Of a stretch of DNA of 48,351 nt, positions 22,575 through 31,020 are shown one piece after another. A program made the position numbers and the translations under genes. The stretch's first letter is position 1. Each line of letters begins with the position of its first letter. The stretch is taken from positions 1-48,351 of the IMG/VR virus record IMGVR_UViG_3300033571_027799; one strand, written 5' to 3'. A model generated the notes under the pieces. That model worked only from the letters and a program-made list of their open reading frames with translations. It was not told where the DNA came from and made no database searches. The stretch comes from a virus.

Positions 22575-24227
22575 TTATGACTCACATGATGCACAAGTAA
22601 GGATGCTTCTTGCTAATTCTTGTGCTGGATTAGCAGAGCGTTGGTAATAAAAAGTTTTGATGCCCATATTCCATCCCTCTATTAATAGAGCGCTAACTTC
22701 TTTTGGGGAGCAAGTAGGGCTAATCATAAGATTTAATGATTGGGATTGATCAATATATTTTTGTCTTTGGGCAGCCTGTATGACTATTTCTTTTTGGCTG
22801 ATTTCACCAAAGGTTTTAAATATTTGTTTTTCTTGTGTTGTTAAAAAGTCTAGATGCTGAACGGATCCGCCTCTAACTAGAATACTCTTCCATGTATCGT
22901 CATCATTTTTCTCGTACTTTTTTAATATTTCTTTAAGATAAGGATTCTTGTAAGTAAACTTACCTTTTGCTAAATTCTTTACAAAATAGTTACTATTTAG
23001 TGGTTCTATGCTAGGGCTAGTTTGTCCTAGAATAAAAGAACTAGATGTTGTGGGAGCTACAGCAAGCGTCGTAACATTTCTTCTGTTATAGCCTTTTAGT
23101 AGTTCTGGTTCTCCTAAAGTTTTTGCTAAAGTTTCTGTGGCGTTGTCTGCTCTTTCTCTAATTATTTGCCATATTGATGTGTTAAGCAATTTCGCTTCCA
23201 TCGATTCAAATGCTATGGACTTAGATTGCAATAAAGAATGCCATCCTAAAGCACCCATACCCAAAGCTCTTTGAGACTTAGCAAAAAATCTTGCAGCTTC
23301 CATAAATGGCATATGTTCTGTTTTATCAATAAACTCTTCGTTAACAGCATCTAAAAAATAGATTAAAGTTTCTACAGCATCGGTTTCTACAATCTCGTCC
23401 CAATGCACTAAATTTAATGATGATAACACACACACAAATGAATTATTCTCATCAGATAATAATTGAATTTCACTACATAGATTAGATGATTTTATCTTAA
23501 GATTTTTGTCTTTGTAAACTTGTGGAGCATTCTTATTAGATGTATCATAAAACATTATATAAGGATATCCGGTTTCAAATCTTTTTTGAATTACTTTACC
23601 CCATATTTTTCTTTTATCCTTATTGCCATCAACCATATCTTGCATCCATTCATCAGAAATGGTAATGCCGATACTCATATTTTGAATAGAGTGACCCTCT
23701 GATCTAATTTGTAAAAATTCTTCTATATCAGGATGTTCGATAGGTAAATATGCAGCAAAAGAACCTCTACGAGCAGACCCTTGACTAACTACATCTGCAA
23801 CAGTATCAAATAATTCCATAAAATGGACTGGTCCACTAGATTCTCCACCAACACTAATTTTGGCGCCTCTTTCTCTTAGATCCCCAAAAAATCCACTAGT
23901 TCCGCCGCCCAATTTGCTCATCATTCCAACTTCGGCCACCTTATATAAGATACTATACATAGTGTCAGATAGATGTGAATTAAAGCAGGATACTGGCAGA
24001 CCTCTGGTAGTACCAAAATTATTCCACACCGGAGTAGATAAAGAATAAAATCCTCTAGCCATATAGTCTTCGAACTTATTAGAGAATCCTTCGATATTAA
24101 GAATTTTCTCTGCATTATCAGCTATTTCTTTTATTCTCTGCTCAGGGGTTACGCCCTCTGTTAGATATCCTCTTTCCAGAAAAATTCTACTATGAGAATT
24201 AAGCCAATAGTATCTCTTATGAGTCAT
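22575..24227 (-). CDS. nrdA: Class I ribonucleoside-diphosphate reductase, large subunit
   Basis: The 550-residue catalytic subunit reduces ribonucleotides to deoxyribonucleotides. STPVWNNFGTTRGLPVSCFN carries the first redox cysteine; LGGGTSGFFGDLRERG and SNLCSEIQLLSD the active-site cysteine region; FVCVLSSLNL the second redox cysteine. The C-terminus ends SILTCASCES, a C-x2-C that relays electrons from thioredoxin or glutaredoxin. It is much shorter than E. coli NrdA (761 residues) because the N-terminal ATP-cone is absent, so dATP feedback inhibition through that domain should be missing. nrdB lies 26 nt upstream and a MazG-like gene 1 nt downstream. Confidence 0.95.
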   Translation of the reverse strand: MTHKRYYWLNSHSRIFLERGYLTEGVTPEQRIKEIADNAEKILNIEGFSNKFEDYMARGFYSLSTPVWNNFGTTRGLPVSCFNSHLSDTMYSILYKVAEVGMMSKLGGGTSGFFGDLRERGAKISVGGESSGPVHFMELFDTVADVVSQGSARRGSFAAYLPIEHPDIEEFLQIRSEGHSIQNMSIGITISDEWMQDMVDGNKDKRKIWGKVIQKRFETGYPYIMFYDTSNKNAPQVYKDKNLKIKSSNLCSEIQLLSDENNSFVCVLSSLNLVHWDEIVETDAVETLIYFLDAVNEEFIDKTEHMPFMEAARFFAKSQRALGMGALGWHSLLQSKSIAFESMEAKLLNTSIWQIIRERADNATETLAKTLGEPELLKGYNRRNVTTLAVAPTTSSSFILGQTSPSIEPLNSNYFVKNLAKGKFTYKNPYLKEILKKYEKNDDDTWKSILVRGGSVQHLDFLTTQEKQIFKTFGEISQKEIVIQAAQRQKYIDQSQSLNLMISPTCSPKEVSALLIEGWNMGIKTFYYQRSANPAQELARSILTCASCES

Positions 24228-24253
24228 GTGATGATTTGCTTTCTATTATTTTT

Positions 24254-25225
24254 TTAGAATAGATCTTCTTCAGAAAAGCTCTGAGAAAACTTAGAATATT
24301 CAACTGGACGACTATGAAAAAAGTCAGTCATATTATTTCCGAGAATCTGTTCATCAAACCACATGGTTTTAGATATGATATCTTTATCAATATCAAATAT
24401 GGTAGAATATCCTATTTTTTCTAGCGAATCATTCATACGATTTTTAATAAATTCCTTCAGAATATCAGCATTAAGTTTTTCATGACTATATCCATTGATG
24501 ATCCATTCAATGATCTGGCATTCATATTTTATTGCTTCCTTGGCTTCGTGCATGATTTTATTTTTTAGTTCGTCATCAAAAATTTCCGGATATTCTGCTT
24601 TAATGACATTAATTAGTTTAATGCCAATGATTGCGTGGAGATTTTCTTCTCTTGATGTATACTCAACTTGTTTATTTGTATCTTTTAGGAGATTTTTATA
24701 TCTACCAAAAAAACCAATAGTATAAAATTGAGAAAATAAAGCTATATTTTCCACAAACAAAGTAAATAGTATTAAAGAATAAATAAACTGTTTTTTATTG
24801 TCGTTATGAAATTTATGTAAATGTTTACGAAGATAGTTTACCCTATTTTTGATCATATCTAGCTTAAGGATTTCTTCAAAAGAATCATGAATGCCTAAAA
24901 CTTCTAGAAGTCTTTCATACGCATCTCCATGAATTACTTCAGTATTAGCCATTACATATCCCATATCGTTAATTGATGGGTGTGGAAGATTATCTCCGAG
25001 TTTAGCCCAGAATTTTTTAACAGATATTTCTAGTTGACCGATAGTGGACAATGCTCTAATAATAATTTCTTTTTCTTGATCAGTTAGGTTGACCCTAAAG
25101 TCTTGAATATCACTTTGAAAATTAAATTCTTTATGAGTCCAAAAGCCATTATGCATAGCCTCTATGAATTCTTGAGTCCAAGGATAATAGTCTGGTTTGC
25201 GTGTAATTTGTTCATTAAAAATCAT
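24254..25225 (-). CDS. nrdB: Class I ribonucleotide reductase, radical-generating small subunit
   Basis: This 323-residue ferritin-like helical protein holds the metal cofactor and radical. LTDQEKEIIIRALSTIGQLE gives the first carboxylate ligand; TEVIHGDAYERLL gives E-x-x-H with a tyrosine seven residues after the Glu, the position of the radical Tyr in class Ia/Ib enzymes; YTSREENLHAIIGIKL gives the second E-x-x-H. The C-terminus (VEYSKFSQSFSEEDLF) is the flexible tail that docks on NrdA. It begins 41 nt after the dCMP deaminase stop; a GGTGTA element overlapping that stop lies 48 nt upstream of the ATG. Confidence 0.95.
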   Translation of the reverse strand: MIFNEQITRKPDYYPWTQEFIEAMHNGFWTHKEFNFQSDIQDFRVNLTDQEKEIIIRALSTIGQLEISVKKFWAKLGDNLPHPSINDMGYVMANTEVIHGDAYERLLEVLGIHDSFEEILKLDMIKNRVNYLRKHLHKFHNDNKKQFIYSLILFTLFVENIALFSQFYTIGFFGRYKNLLKDTNKQVEYTSREENLHAIIGIKLINVIKAEYPEIFDDELKNKIMHEAKEAIKYECQIIEWIINGYSHEKLNADILKEFIKNRMNDSLEKIGYSTIFDIDKDIISKTMWFDEQILGNNMTDFFHSRPVEYSKFSQSFSEEDLF

Positions 25226-25266
25226 GATTAGACCCTATTCTATTTCTTATTTGTTTATATAATAAA

Positions 25267-25734
25267 TCATATTACACCACATAAATTTTTCAGCCATGAA
25301 AGATCTGGAGAAATTTTATGAACTACTATTCCGCTCATATCAACAAATGTATCAAATCTTTGTTGTTCTTCTTCGTTAAATAACAAAGTTCCATGATGAT
25401 TCATCATATAAACTTCTTGTATGCCCTCTTGCCATAAGGCTATAATACAGTCGTTGCAGCATTGTCCGGTAACGTATGCTATCCCATTATCTGGTCGTAC
25501 AACACAATTAGAAAGAGCATTTCTTTCAGAATGAACCATCCAAGGATATTTATCCGGCCTATTAGTAGGCAATACAGAATCATTAAGTCCTCTAGGGAAG
25601 CCATTATAGCCTACTCCTAAAATCCTATTACTCTGGTCTGTGATCACACATCCATGTTGAGTATGTATATCATGACTACGTTGAGATACAACCTTAGCCA
25701 ATCCTAAAAAATAATCCGTCCAGTTGGGTCGCAT
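25267..25734 (-). CDS. dCMP deaminase (ComEB/T4 Cd-like)
   Basis: The 155-residue zinc deaminase converts dCMP to dUMP for dTTP synthesis. HGCVITDQSNRILGVGYNGF is the family N-terminal block; MVHSERNAL (H68-S-E70) supplies a zinc ligand and the catalytic Glu; GQCCNDC (C93-x2-C96) supplies the other zinc ligands, with Cys in place of the usual Pro before the pair. It lies upstream of nrdB and nrdA. The promoter's -10 box ends only 8 nt before the ATG, so the transcript may be nearly leaderless, and no ribosome-binding site is seen. Confidence 0.92.
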   Translation of the reverse strand: MRPNWTDYFLGLAKVVSQRSHDIHTQHGCVITDQSNRILGVGYNGFPRGLNDSVLPTNRPDKYPWMVHSERNALSNCVVRPDNGIAYVTGQCCNDCIIALWQEGIQEVYMMNHHGTLLFNEEEQQRFDTFVDMSGIVVHKISPDLSWLKNLCGVI

Positions 25735-25742
25735 AATGATGT

Positions 25743-25770
25743 ATCATACATGAATTCGTGATCTTGTCAA
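25743..25770 (-). promoter_or_regulatory. Sigma70 promoter for the deaminase-nrdBA-mazG block
   Basis: The minus strand has TTGACA (25765-25770), a 16-nt spacer, then TATGAT (25743-25748). The predicted start of transcription is close to 25736, next to the deaminase ATG at 25734. The consensus -35 indicates host-polymerase, probably early, expression of nucleotide-synthesis genes. Confidence 0.8.
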
Positions 25771-25797
25771 TAGGTCTGGACTAAAGATTTTATAAAG

Positions 25798-26055
25798 TCA
25801 CACCGATGGCGGCGATGTTAATTTATTATATAACACCAATGCAAGAGTTGACCCCACAACACCCATGAATAATCCTGTTGGGGATAGAGACTCATATGAC
25901 CCTAATAGATAAAGAATGGCTCCCCCCATATAAGATCCTGCTACTCCTAGTGCCACGGTTTTAACAAAGCCGAAGTTTTCTTCACCAGGAACAAGACTCT
26001 TACCTATCGACCCTACGAGTAAGCCATAAACACACCATACTAGTATATCAAACAT
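25798..26055 (-). CDS. GlsB/YeaQ/YmgE-like membrane protein
   Basis: This 85-residue protein is hydrophobic with three probable membrane segments: FDILVWCVYGLLVGSIGKSL, VKTVALGVAGSYMGGAILYL and GLFMGVVGSTLALVLYN. The glycine-rich pattern and length fit the GlsB/YeaQ/YmgE (transglycosylase-associated) family. Its start overlaps the upstream gene by 8 nt. In a phage it could act in the host envelope or as a holin-like protein; this is uncertain. Confidence 0.75.
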   Translation of the reverse strand: MFDILVWCVYGLLVGSIGKSLVPGEENFGFVKTVALGVAGSYMGGAILYLLGSYESLSPTGLFMGVVGSTLALVLYNKLTSPPSV

Positions 26056-26437
26056 TTGCGGCCTCCGCTAAAGTAATTAATTCATCCTCCTTGAGTTCTT
26101 CTCCTATATCTAAGATAGCATTCATAAGAGCGTTGCCGTGTTCTTTATAAGCAACCATACCAAGCTCTCTGCGAATAGCTTTTTTAATTGTCATTTTAGT
26201 AAACCAAGTTCTACGAATAATAGTCTTTTTAATTTCACCCGCAAAGAATTGGGTTTTTTCTGTAGTTGAAAATGTGGACATTTTATTTTTATTACATTCT
26301 TGTAAAACTCTAATAACAGTTAGCATTATACTAATAATCATTAAGATAGCTATTACACTACCAAATTTTTCAGGATCATTATTAGATATTTTATCTAAAA
26401 CTTTTTGAGCAATAGCCTTTAGTTTTACTTTATCCAT
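26048..26437 (-). CDS. Hypothetical membrane-anchored protein
   Basis: A 129-residue protein with one clear membrane segment (VIAILMIISIMLTVIRVL, about 28-45) after a short charged N-terminus, and a helical, basic cytoplasmic or periplasmic part (TIIRRTWFTKMTIKKAIRRE). It ends with an acidic helix (LKEDELITLAEAANV). It forms a two-gene unit with the GlsB-like gene, preceded by a GGTGTATA element. I recognise no family. Confidence 0.6.
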   Translation of the reverse strand: MDKVKLKAIAQKVLDKISNNDPEKFGSVIAILMIISIMLTVIRVLQECNKNKMSTFSTTEKTQFFAGEIKKTIIRRTWFTKMTIKKAIRRELGMVAYKEHGNALMNAILDIGEELKEDELITLAEAANV

Positions 26438-26480
26438 TTTATGCCTTTAATAAAATAGGATGATATTATCGTAGCATAAT

Positions 26481-26491
26481 AATATACACCT
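26481..26491 (-). promoter_or_regulatory. GGTGTATA late-promoter-like element
   Basis: The minus strand reads TATAGGTGTATATTATTATG within the 79-nt gap before the membrane-protein gene. The motif ends 48 nt upstream of the ATG at 26437. No -35 box is visible. Confidence 0.5.
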
Positions 26492-26516
26492 ATAACCAAT
26501 ACAAAGATTTTAGAAT

Positions 26517-26741
26517 TTATCCCTTTGCTTCGCCATCAAGTCCCGGACCAGCTGGGGCATATGGGGCTTGATTATTTTCCATTGATAATATACAGAGCTG
26601 CGCCCAAGTTTCTGCTTCTTGAGCATTTGCCCAAGGTGTAGAATTTGGCCAATCTGGTTGGAAAATTACAGCATTCTCTTGAGAGTCACTATAAATTCGA
26701 ACAGCAAAAGTATTTGGATCTATCGAGTATGTAAATGCCAT
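26517..26741 (-). CDS. Small virion-type hypothetical protein
   Basis: The 74-residue product begins MAFTYSIDPNTFAVRIYSDS, a beta-rich start, then FQPDWPNSTPWANAQEAETW and ends with a Pro/Gly-rich tail (APYAPAGPGLDGEAKG). It directly follows the beta-propeller fibre gene (18 nt apart), and such short proteins often accompany fibre genes as adhesin or chaperone parts. No family is firmly recognised. Confidence 0.65.
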   Translation of the reverse strand: MAFTYSIDPNTFAVRIYSDSQENAVIFQPDWPNSTPWANAQEAETWAQLCILSMENNQAPYAPAGPGLDGEAKG

Positions 26742-26759
26742 TGTGTTAATCTCCTATTA

Positions 26760-28253
26760 TTAAGATAATGTTCCATATGCTATGTCGCTCCACGCACAAT
26801 TACTTATGGTTCTTTGGGTCCATGTTATTCCATCTTCAGATACCATTATAGTAGAACCATCTGTTAATATCACAAATAAGCCATTACCAAAAATAATTTT
26901 CTTAGAATCATAACTAGGATTATAAAATCCGGTAGTCCAATTAATCCCATCTGACGATAGTGCTATATATGATGAACCATTAGATACTGCTGCATATTTA
27001 TTATTACCATAAGCCATAGCTTTCCAAAGAGCGCCTATTTGTATAGAATATGAATTCCAGGTAATACCATCTGAAGAAGATAATACGAAAGGATGATTAT
27101 GGGCAATTAAGAAGAATTTATCATTAAGATAAGCTAAATCTTGCCAATCTCTACTAATGGGTAAAGATCTTTGAGTCCATGTTATACCATCGGATGACAC
27201 TGCTACTACTGATGAGTCATTAGGTATAGCCATATATAAGCCATTACCATATGCTCCGCAGTTCCAATTTGATCTTGCTGGTAAATTACTATTAGAGCTA
27301 GTATTAGTTATTGAATCATATTTAATAGCTGTAGTAGAATTAAAAGCTAATCCTATAAAGTTATTATCACCATAGAATAGCTTGCTAAAATTTAAATCAT
27401 TTCCTAAAAATACAGAATCCCAAGATACTAAATTATTAGATTTAATACCAGAAGGATTAAGTGCAGCACAAGCTAAGAAGATATTATTTCCGTATTCTAT
27501 ACTTGTCCAATTGCTGGATAATGGCAAGGAAATATTATTCCAAGTATTACCATTTGAAGATTTTGACACCACAGAAGAATTAGGACATATTGCAGCAAAG
27601 TAGGCCACAGGGTTATTGTTGGGAGTTTGGGATGGTGTTGGTGTTATTGTTGGAGTAACAGTAGAGGTAACGCTGGGTGTTATAGATATTGTTGGTGTGA
27701 CACTAGGAGTAATGCTAATTGTTGGCGTAATACTAGGAGTAACTGTTGGAGTTGGGGTTGGAGGAATATATCTAGAAATAGTAATAGATCCAGGAGACAT
27801 TAAACCTGATCCAACTGATGTTTTTGTCCAGCTATCAACTTCCCACGGAAAAGATTTGTCTTGATTACTAAAAAATATTAATGTGTTATTATCATAAAAT
27901 CCCCAAAGATCATTTTGAAAATAAATTTCAACAGAATTACTATTAAAGTACGTATACCTATTTCTATTATTCAACCTATTAGCATAATTAAATAATCCAC
28001 TATAATTATTATTGTAATTAGGTGATACTAGAATACTACTATAGTCTTGAGAACTTGCTCCAGCGCCCTGCTCTAAGAATAAAAGTTGTGTAGCATCATC
28101 AAATCTACCGTTATATAAAGCCTGGATACTTTCTATGGTAGGATCGGTATCTTTTGAAGTATCATACGACTTGGTTCCGCTACAACTAGTTTTTATAACT
28201 GTGCGTCCATTATTAATAGGATTATTAGATATAGCCTTCTGTATATGCGTCAT
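26760..28253 (-). CDS. Fibre-like protein: N-terminal anchor, Pro/Thr linker, Asp-box beta-propeller
   Basis: The 497-residue product has three parts. Residues 1-70 (QKAISNNPINNGRTVIKTSC ... ALYNGRFDDATQLLFLEQG) resemble the 70-residue protein at 38589-38801 and are a likely virion-attachment module. About 165-215 is a mucin-like linker of P-T-P-T and I-T-P-S repeats. The rest contains about seven blades with Asp-box motifs (SSDGITW, SEDGITW, SSNGNTW), typical of sialidase- and BNR-type propellers that bind or cleave glycans. No enzymatic triad was identified. It is probably a receptor-binding or spike protein. Five of the repeats share the core S-x-D-G-x-T/N-W. Confidence 0.8.
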   Translation of the reverse strand: MTHIQKAISNNPINNGRTVIKTSCSGTKSYDTSKDTDPTIESIQALYNGRFDDATQLLFLEQGAGASSQDYSSILVSPNYNNNYSGLFNYANRLNNRNRYTYFNSNSVEIYFQNDLWGFYDNNTLIFFSNQDKSFPWEVDSWTKTSVGSGLMSPGSITISRYIPPTPTPTVTPSITPTISITPSVTPTISITPSVTSTVTPTITPTPSQTPNNNPVAYFAAICPNSSVVSKSSNGNTWNNISLPLSSNWTSIEYGNNIFLACAALNPSGIKSNNLVSWDSVFLGNDLNFSKLFYGDNNFIGLAFNSTTAIKYDSITNTSSNSNLPARSNWNCGAYGNGLYMAIPNDSSVVAVSSDGITWTQRSLPISRDWQDLAYLNDKFFLIAHNHPFVLSSSDGITWNSYSIQIGALWKAMAYGNNKYAAVSNGSSYIALSSDGINWTTGFYNPSYDSKKIIFGNGLFVILTDGSTIMVSEDGITWTQRTISNCAWSDIAYGTLS

Positions 28254-28255
28254 AA

Positions 28256-28555
28256 TTATTTCTTAATGTTTTTGCAGCTATTATCTTCGCATTGCTTGGT
28301 GGTAAGACTAGTACTTCCTTTGTCATTTTCGCAATACGTGCAATCAATTTTAAGAATATTATCTCCGCTCATATACCATCCTTTGCCCTTGCAAATTGGG
28401 CAGTCTTTTCTTTTATATTTTTGAGATCCTTCCTGCACATGCTTTGCTTTAATAATGCCTCCAGCAAGCGTCACAGGAGCCGTTGTCGAGCCATAATAGG
28501 ATGAGGACGAGAATAATAAACCAACACAAAATAGTCCAATAAAAAATTTATTCAT
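28256..28555 (-). CDS. Small exported CxxC-type protein
   Basis: The 99-residue product starts MNKFFIGLFCVGLLFSSSSY, a signal peptide or N-terminal membrane anchor (the Cys at 10 is too early for a standard lipobox). The mature part has CPICKGKGWYM, then IDCTYCEND: a C-x2-C-x-G-x-G motif followed by another C-x2-C, which resembles one DnaJ zinc module. A further Cys pair ends the protein (QCEDNSCKNIKK). It overlaps the next upstream gene by 4 nt. A periplasmic role in host lysis or disulfide-linked structure is possible. Confidence 0.6.
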   Translation of the reverse strand: MNKFFIGLFCVGLLFSSSSYYGSTTAPVTLAGGIIKAKHVQEGSQKYKRKDCPICKGKGWYMSGDNILKIDCTYCENDKGSTSLTTKQCEDNSCKNIKK

Positions 28556-28758
28556 TGTTTATCTCTCCATGGAAGAGGTATAATATTATCAATAGTATCT
28601 ACTATTCTTTTTAGTGGTTTTGGTCTCTTTGGACTAGGAGGAGATATGGGATCTACAACATTTGGTTTATTTTTTGAAAATATTTTGGCCAGCTTAATAA
28701 TAAGATCAACCAAGGTTTGAACCAGTCTATTAATGGCGATTCTGTCTATTAGTTTCAT
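28552..28758 (-). CDS. Small hypothetical protein with amphipathic helix and Pro-rich tail
   Basis: A 68-residue protein with an N-terminal helix (LIDRIAINRLVQTLVDLIIK) followed by a Pro/Lys-rich stretch (VDPISPPSPKRPKPLKRIVD) and a C-terminal segment. Its start and stop overlap both neighbours by 4 nt, so it is coupled to the peptidase gene upstream and the exported protein downstream. No function is recognised. Confidence 0.55.
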   Translation of the reverse strand: MKLIDRIAINRLVQTLVDLIIKLAKIFSKNKPNVVDPISPPSPKRPKPLKRIVDTIDNIIPLPWRDKQ

Positions 28759-29681
28759 AAATAATCCTCAAACCCATAACTGGGTAATTTTTGGAGTGGA
28801 AATCCATTAAAACTACTAAAAGCATAAGCTCCATTTTGCTTAAGCATACCTTCTGCAATATCGCTATGGATTAAAAAGGAGCCATCTGGGATTGGACCCC
28901 AAGATGGATGACCGCCATCATTCCACTTACCCCAGCTATTTTGTACTAAAAATGTAGTATCTCCTTGAGTATCATCACACGCTATAAAAGACATGCAATG
29001 CGCCCAGCTACCACTAGTTCTTGAAAATCCCTTACTATCTCTTTTATTACTAAATCCATAATTAGAACATACAGCAATACCATAACCATTAGCTAAGGCA
29101 TCTCTAGCTTCTTCTACTGTTCTTACTAATGAAGTAGTTTTAATTTGATGATCATTGGCTAGATCTAATACAGCATCTGGTACTCCACGACCACCCCATC
29201 CGGCCCCTAACATACCATGATATTTGCTAAGATCAACAACTCCTTTATAGTTTTGCCTAACAAGAATACCACCAATTTTACTAACGAACTCGGCGGCCTT
29301 ACTTCCGGTCATGCCTTCTCCGCTCCAGCCTCTACTCCCATAAATAGCTTCAGTTGCACCTCTTGCTATCCAGCTTTCTTTTTCTCCGTTAATATGAATC
29401 TCTACAGCTCTACTAATATCGCATGCATTACGCGTACCATGTGAAACGCAATCTCCAGTAACCTGTCTCTCTTCATAAGGCTTTTTATCAAATTGATATA
29501 CAGACTTATACGGTAAGCTAAGCTTATTTTTACCTGATGATACGATTTTTTTACTAGCATCCCCAAAATAAGGATACTTTAATGTTTCCATCAAGTGATC
29601 AAATTCATGCTGTAACCAAATGGCTCCTTGAAATCCATCTTTGTATTTTTTATATAGATCTACTGGAGAATATTTAGGCAT
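28755..29681 (-). CDS. Papain-like (C1) cysteine peptidase
   Basis: The 308-residue enzyme carries the C1 triad: RQVTGDCVSHGTRNACD with Cys78 as the likely nucleophile, SGSWAHCMSFIACDD with the catalytic His, and FLVQNSWGKWNDGG with the Asn. The G-x-C-x-S-H and N-S-W-G motifs are the family signature. There is no propeptide of ordinary length and no signal peptide. It overlaps its neighbours by 1-4 nt in a cassette of small membrane proteins. It could digest host proteins or peptidoglycan cross-links during lysis or entry. The substrate is unknown. Confidence 0.88.
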   Translation of the reverse strand: MPKYSPVDLYKKYKDGFQGAIWLQHEFDHLMETLKYPYFGDASKKIVSSGKNKLSLPYKSVYQFDKKPYEERQVTGDCVSHGTRNACDISRAVEIHINGEKESWIARGATEAIYGSRGWSGEGMTGSKAAEFVSKIGGILVRQNYKGVVDLSKYHGMLGAGWGGRGVPDAVLDLANDHQIKTTSLVRTVEEARDALANGYGIAVCSNYGFSNKRDSKGFSRTSGSWAHCMSFIACDDTQGDTTFLVQNSWGKWNDGGHPSWGPIPDGSFLIHSDIAEGMLKQNGAYAFSSFNGFPLQKLPSYGFEDYL

Positions 29682-30181
29682 TATTTGCTACCTTCATTAA
29701 AAGCCCACGCTAAAGCATTAAGACCTTCAACGGCCTTGGTTCTTAGCTCTTTGGATAAAATAATATGATCATCACCAATAGCTGCTACTACTACTTCTTT
29801 AGCCTCTTTTGCTAAATTTGCATATTTACCCTTTATATCTAATCTTAGCATAACACCAGCCAGACTATTAGCTTGGCGGATTTCTTCAGTAGTCTTAATG
29901 ACCTGTTCTTCATCATCAAGTTCAACTAATTTTGCCAAATCAAGATATAGATCTCTTAATTTTTTTGCTTCTGACTTAATACCAGCTTCTTTAACAAGAA
30001 CAACAACTTCTTCAGCTTCTTTTTTAACAAGCTCATCAGATGGAGTTGGTAGTTCGAGCACATCAATGGATTTTGGTCTACTTGGCATGGATAGTAGATT
30101 TGATAGATCTGGTTTTAATAAACCAATTACTATTAAGAGTCCCGCTAAGCCTAATAATAAATTTTTACTAGTTAAGTTCAT
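29681..30181 (-). CDS. Membrane-anchored helical protein (possible spanin or structural role)
   Basis: Starting at the ATG at 30181, which overlaps the upstream stop as ATGA, gives 166 residues. One membrane segment (NLLLGLAGLLIVIGLLKPDL) lies at the N-terminus. The remaining part is a Lys/Glu-rich helix or coiled coil (DELVKKEAEEVVVLVKEAGI ... LRDLYLDLAKLVEL). Such an N-anchor plus coiled coil is typical of spanins or assembly proteins, but no lipobox is present. It is followed directly by the papain-like peptidase. Confidence 0.6.
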   Translation of the reverse strand: MNLTSKNLLLGLAGLLIVIGLLKPDLSNLLSMPSRPKSIDVLELPTPSDELVKKEAEEVVVLVKEAGIKSEAKKLRDLYLDLAKLVELDDEEQVIKTTEEIRQANSLAGVMLRLDIKGKYANLAKEAKEVVVAAIGDDHIILSKELRTKAVEGLNALAWAFNEGSK

Positions 30182-30579
30182 GACAATTTTTCCTCTTTGG
30201 TGGAGCATATTGTTGGAGATAAAAATGGAAACATTTGATCAGCCACTTTAATAGCTTCTGAGCATCCGCTTTTAACAGCTAGATCTCGTGTTTGTTTCCA
30301 GCTAACTACCAACTTAAAAAATAAATCCTCATTATTTTCTGGTTCAGTAGATACAGATGGTTTATTAACTACTGGTAAAACTGGAACACTAACCAAATTA
30401 GTATTCTTATTAGTAATCATACCTTTAATTTTGTCTACAAGAGTTAATACTAGTTGTTGAACAGGGCTTAGTCTGTCTTTAAATAAGACCCACAATACTA
30501 ATCCAACACCGGCATAAAGAGCTAAGTCTGTAGTGGTTAATTTGCTGCTAAATTCTTGAAAGCTTTCTGTAAAATTCAT
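30178..30579 (-). CDS. Small membrane protein
   Basis: The 133-residue product has one membrane segment (ALYAGVGLVLWVLFKDRL, about 20-37) after a Ser/Thr-rich N-terminus, a linker rich in Val and Pro, and a C-terminal helical part with Cys residues (SGCSEAIKVADQMFPFLSPT). It precedes the membrane-anchored helical protein gene with a 4-nt overlap and follows the next upstream gene by 12 nt. No named family is seen. Confidence 0.6.
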   Translation of the reverse strand: MNFTESFQEFSSKLTTTDLALYAGVGLVLWVLFKDRLSPVQQLVLTLVDKIKGMITNKNTNLVSVPVLPVVNKPSVSTEPENNEDLFFKLVVSWKQTRDLAVKSGCSEAIKVADQMFPFLSPTICSTKEEKLS

Positions 30580-30591
30580 TTTTTGATCCTC

Positions 30592-31020
30592 TTATCTCTG
30601 TGAAACTCTGGGCGTAATATCTGCAAAAGCATTAATTTTTGTTGCTGGATCAACAAAGACTCCAGTATTTCTAAAAGTTGTTACCATAGCGTCTATAGTG
30701 GAACTTACCAAGATCATTAAGAATGCTTTCACGTACTTATGTATAATAGGTTCTACAAGAGTTGGAACCAACGGAATATCTACTATAATGAAAACACTAT
30801 CATAAAATTTAGATAAAAGATCCATTGCTATGATTTTTTTGTCTTTACCAGCTAAATCACCTGATGTATTTTCTATAATCTGAATGGTACTAGCAACAGC
30901 TAGTTGTAAAATTCTCCATGCTTGAGCTAAAGCTACTACTTTAACTTCATTTAGAGATATTTTTGCTTGACTTATTAGTTTTTCTATTTCTAGTGCTACT
31001 ATTTCTTTTACGTTTGACAT
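30592..31020 (-). CDS. Hypothetical hydrophobic helical protein
   Basis: The 142-residue product is strongly helical with hydrophobic stretches (QAWRILQLAVASTIQII, YDSVFIIVDIPLVPTLVEPI, AFLMILVSSTIDAMVT). Whether these cross the membrane is unclear. The N-terminus (KEIVALEIEKLISQAKISLN) is amphipathic. The first 74 nt of the gene overlap the end of the upstream holin-like gene in another frame, a long overlap for this genome. Its role is unknown; its position suggests membrane or lysis functions. Confidence 0.6.
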   Translation of the reverse strand: MSNVKEIVALEIEKLISQAKISLNEVKVVALAQAWRILQLAVASTIQIIENTSGDLAGKDKKIIAMDLLSKFYDSVFIIVDIPLVPTLVEPIIHKYVKAFLMILVSSTIDAMVTTFRNTGVFVDPATKINAFADITPRVSQR

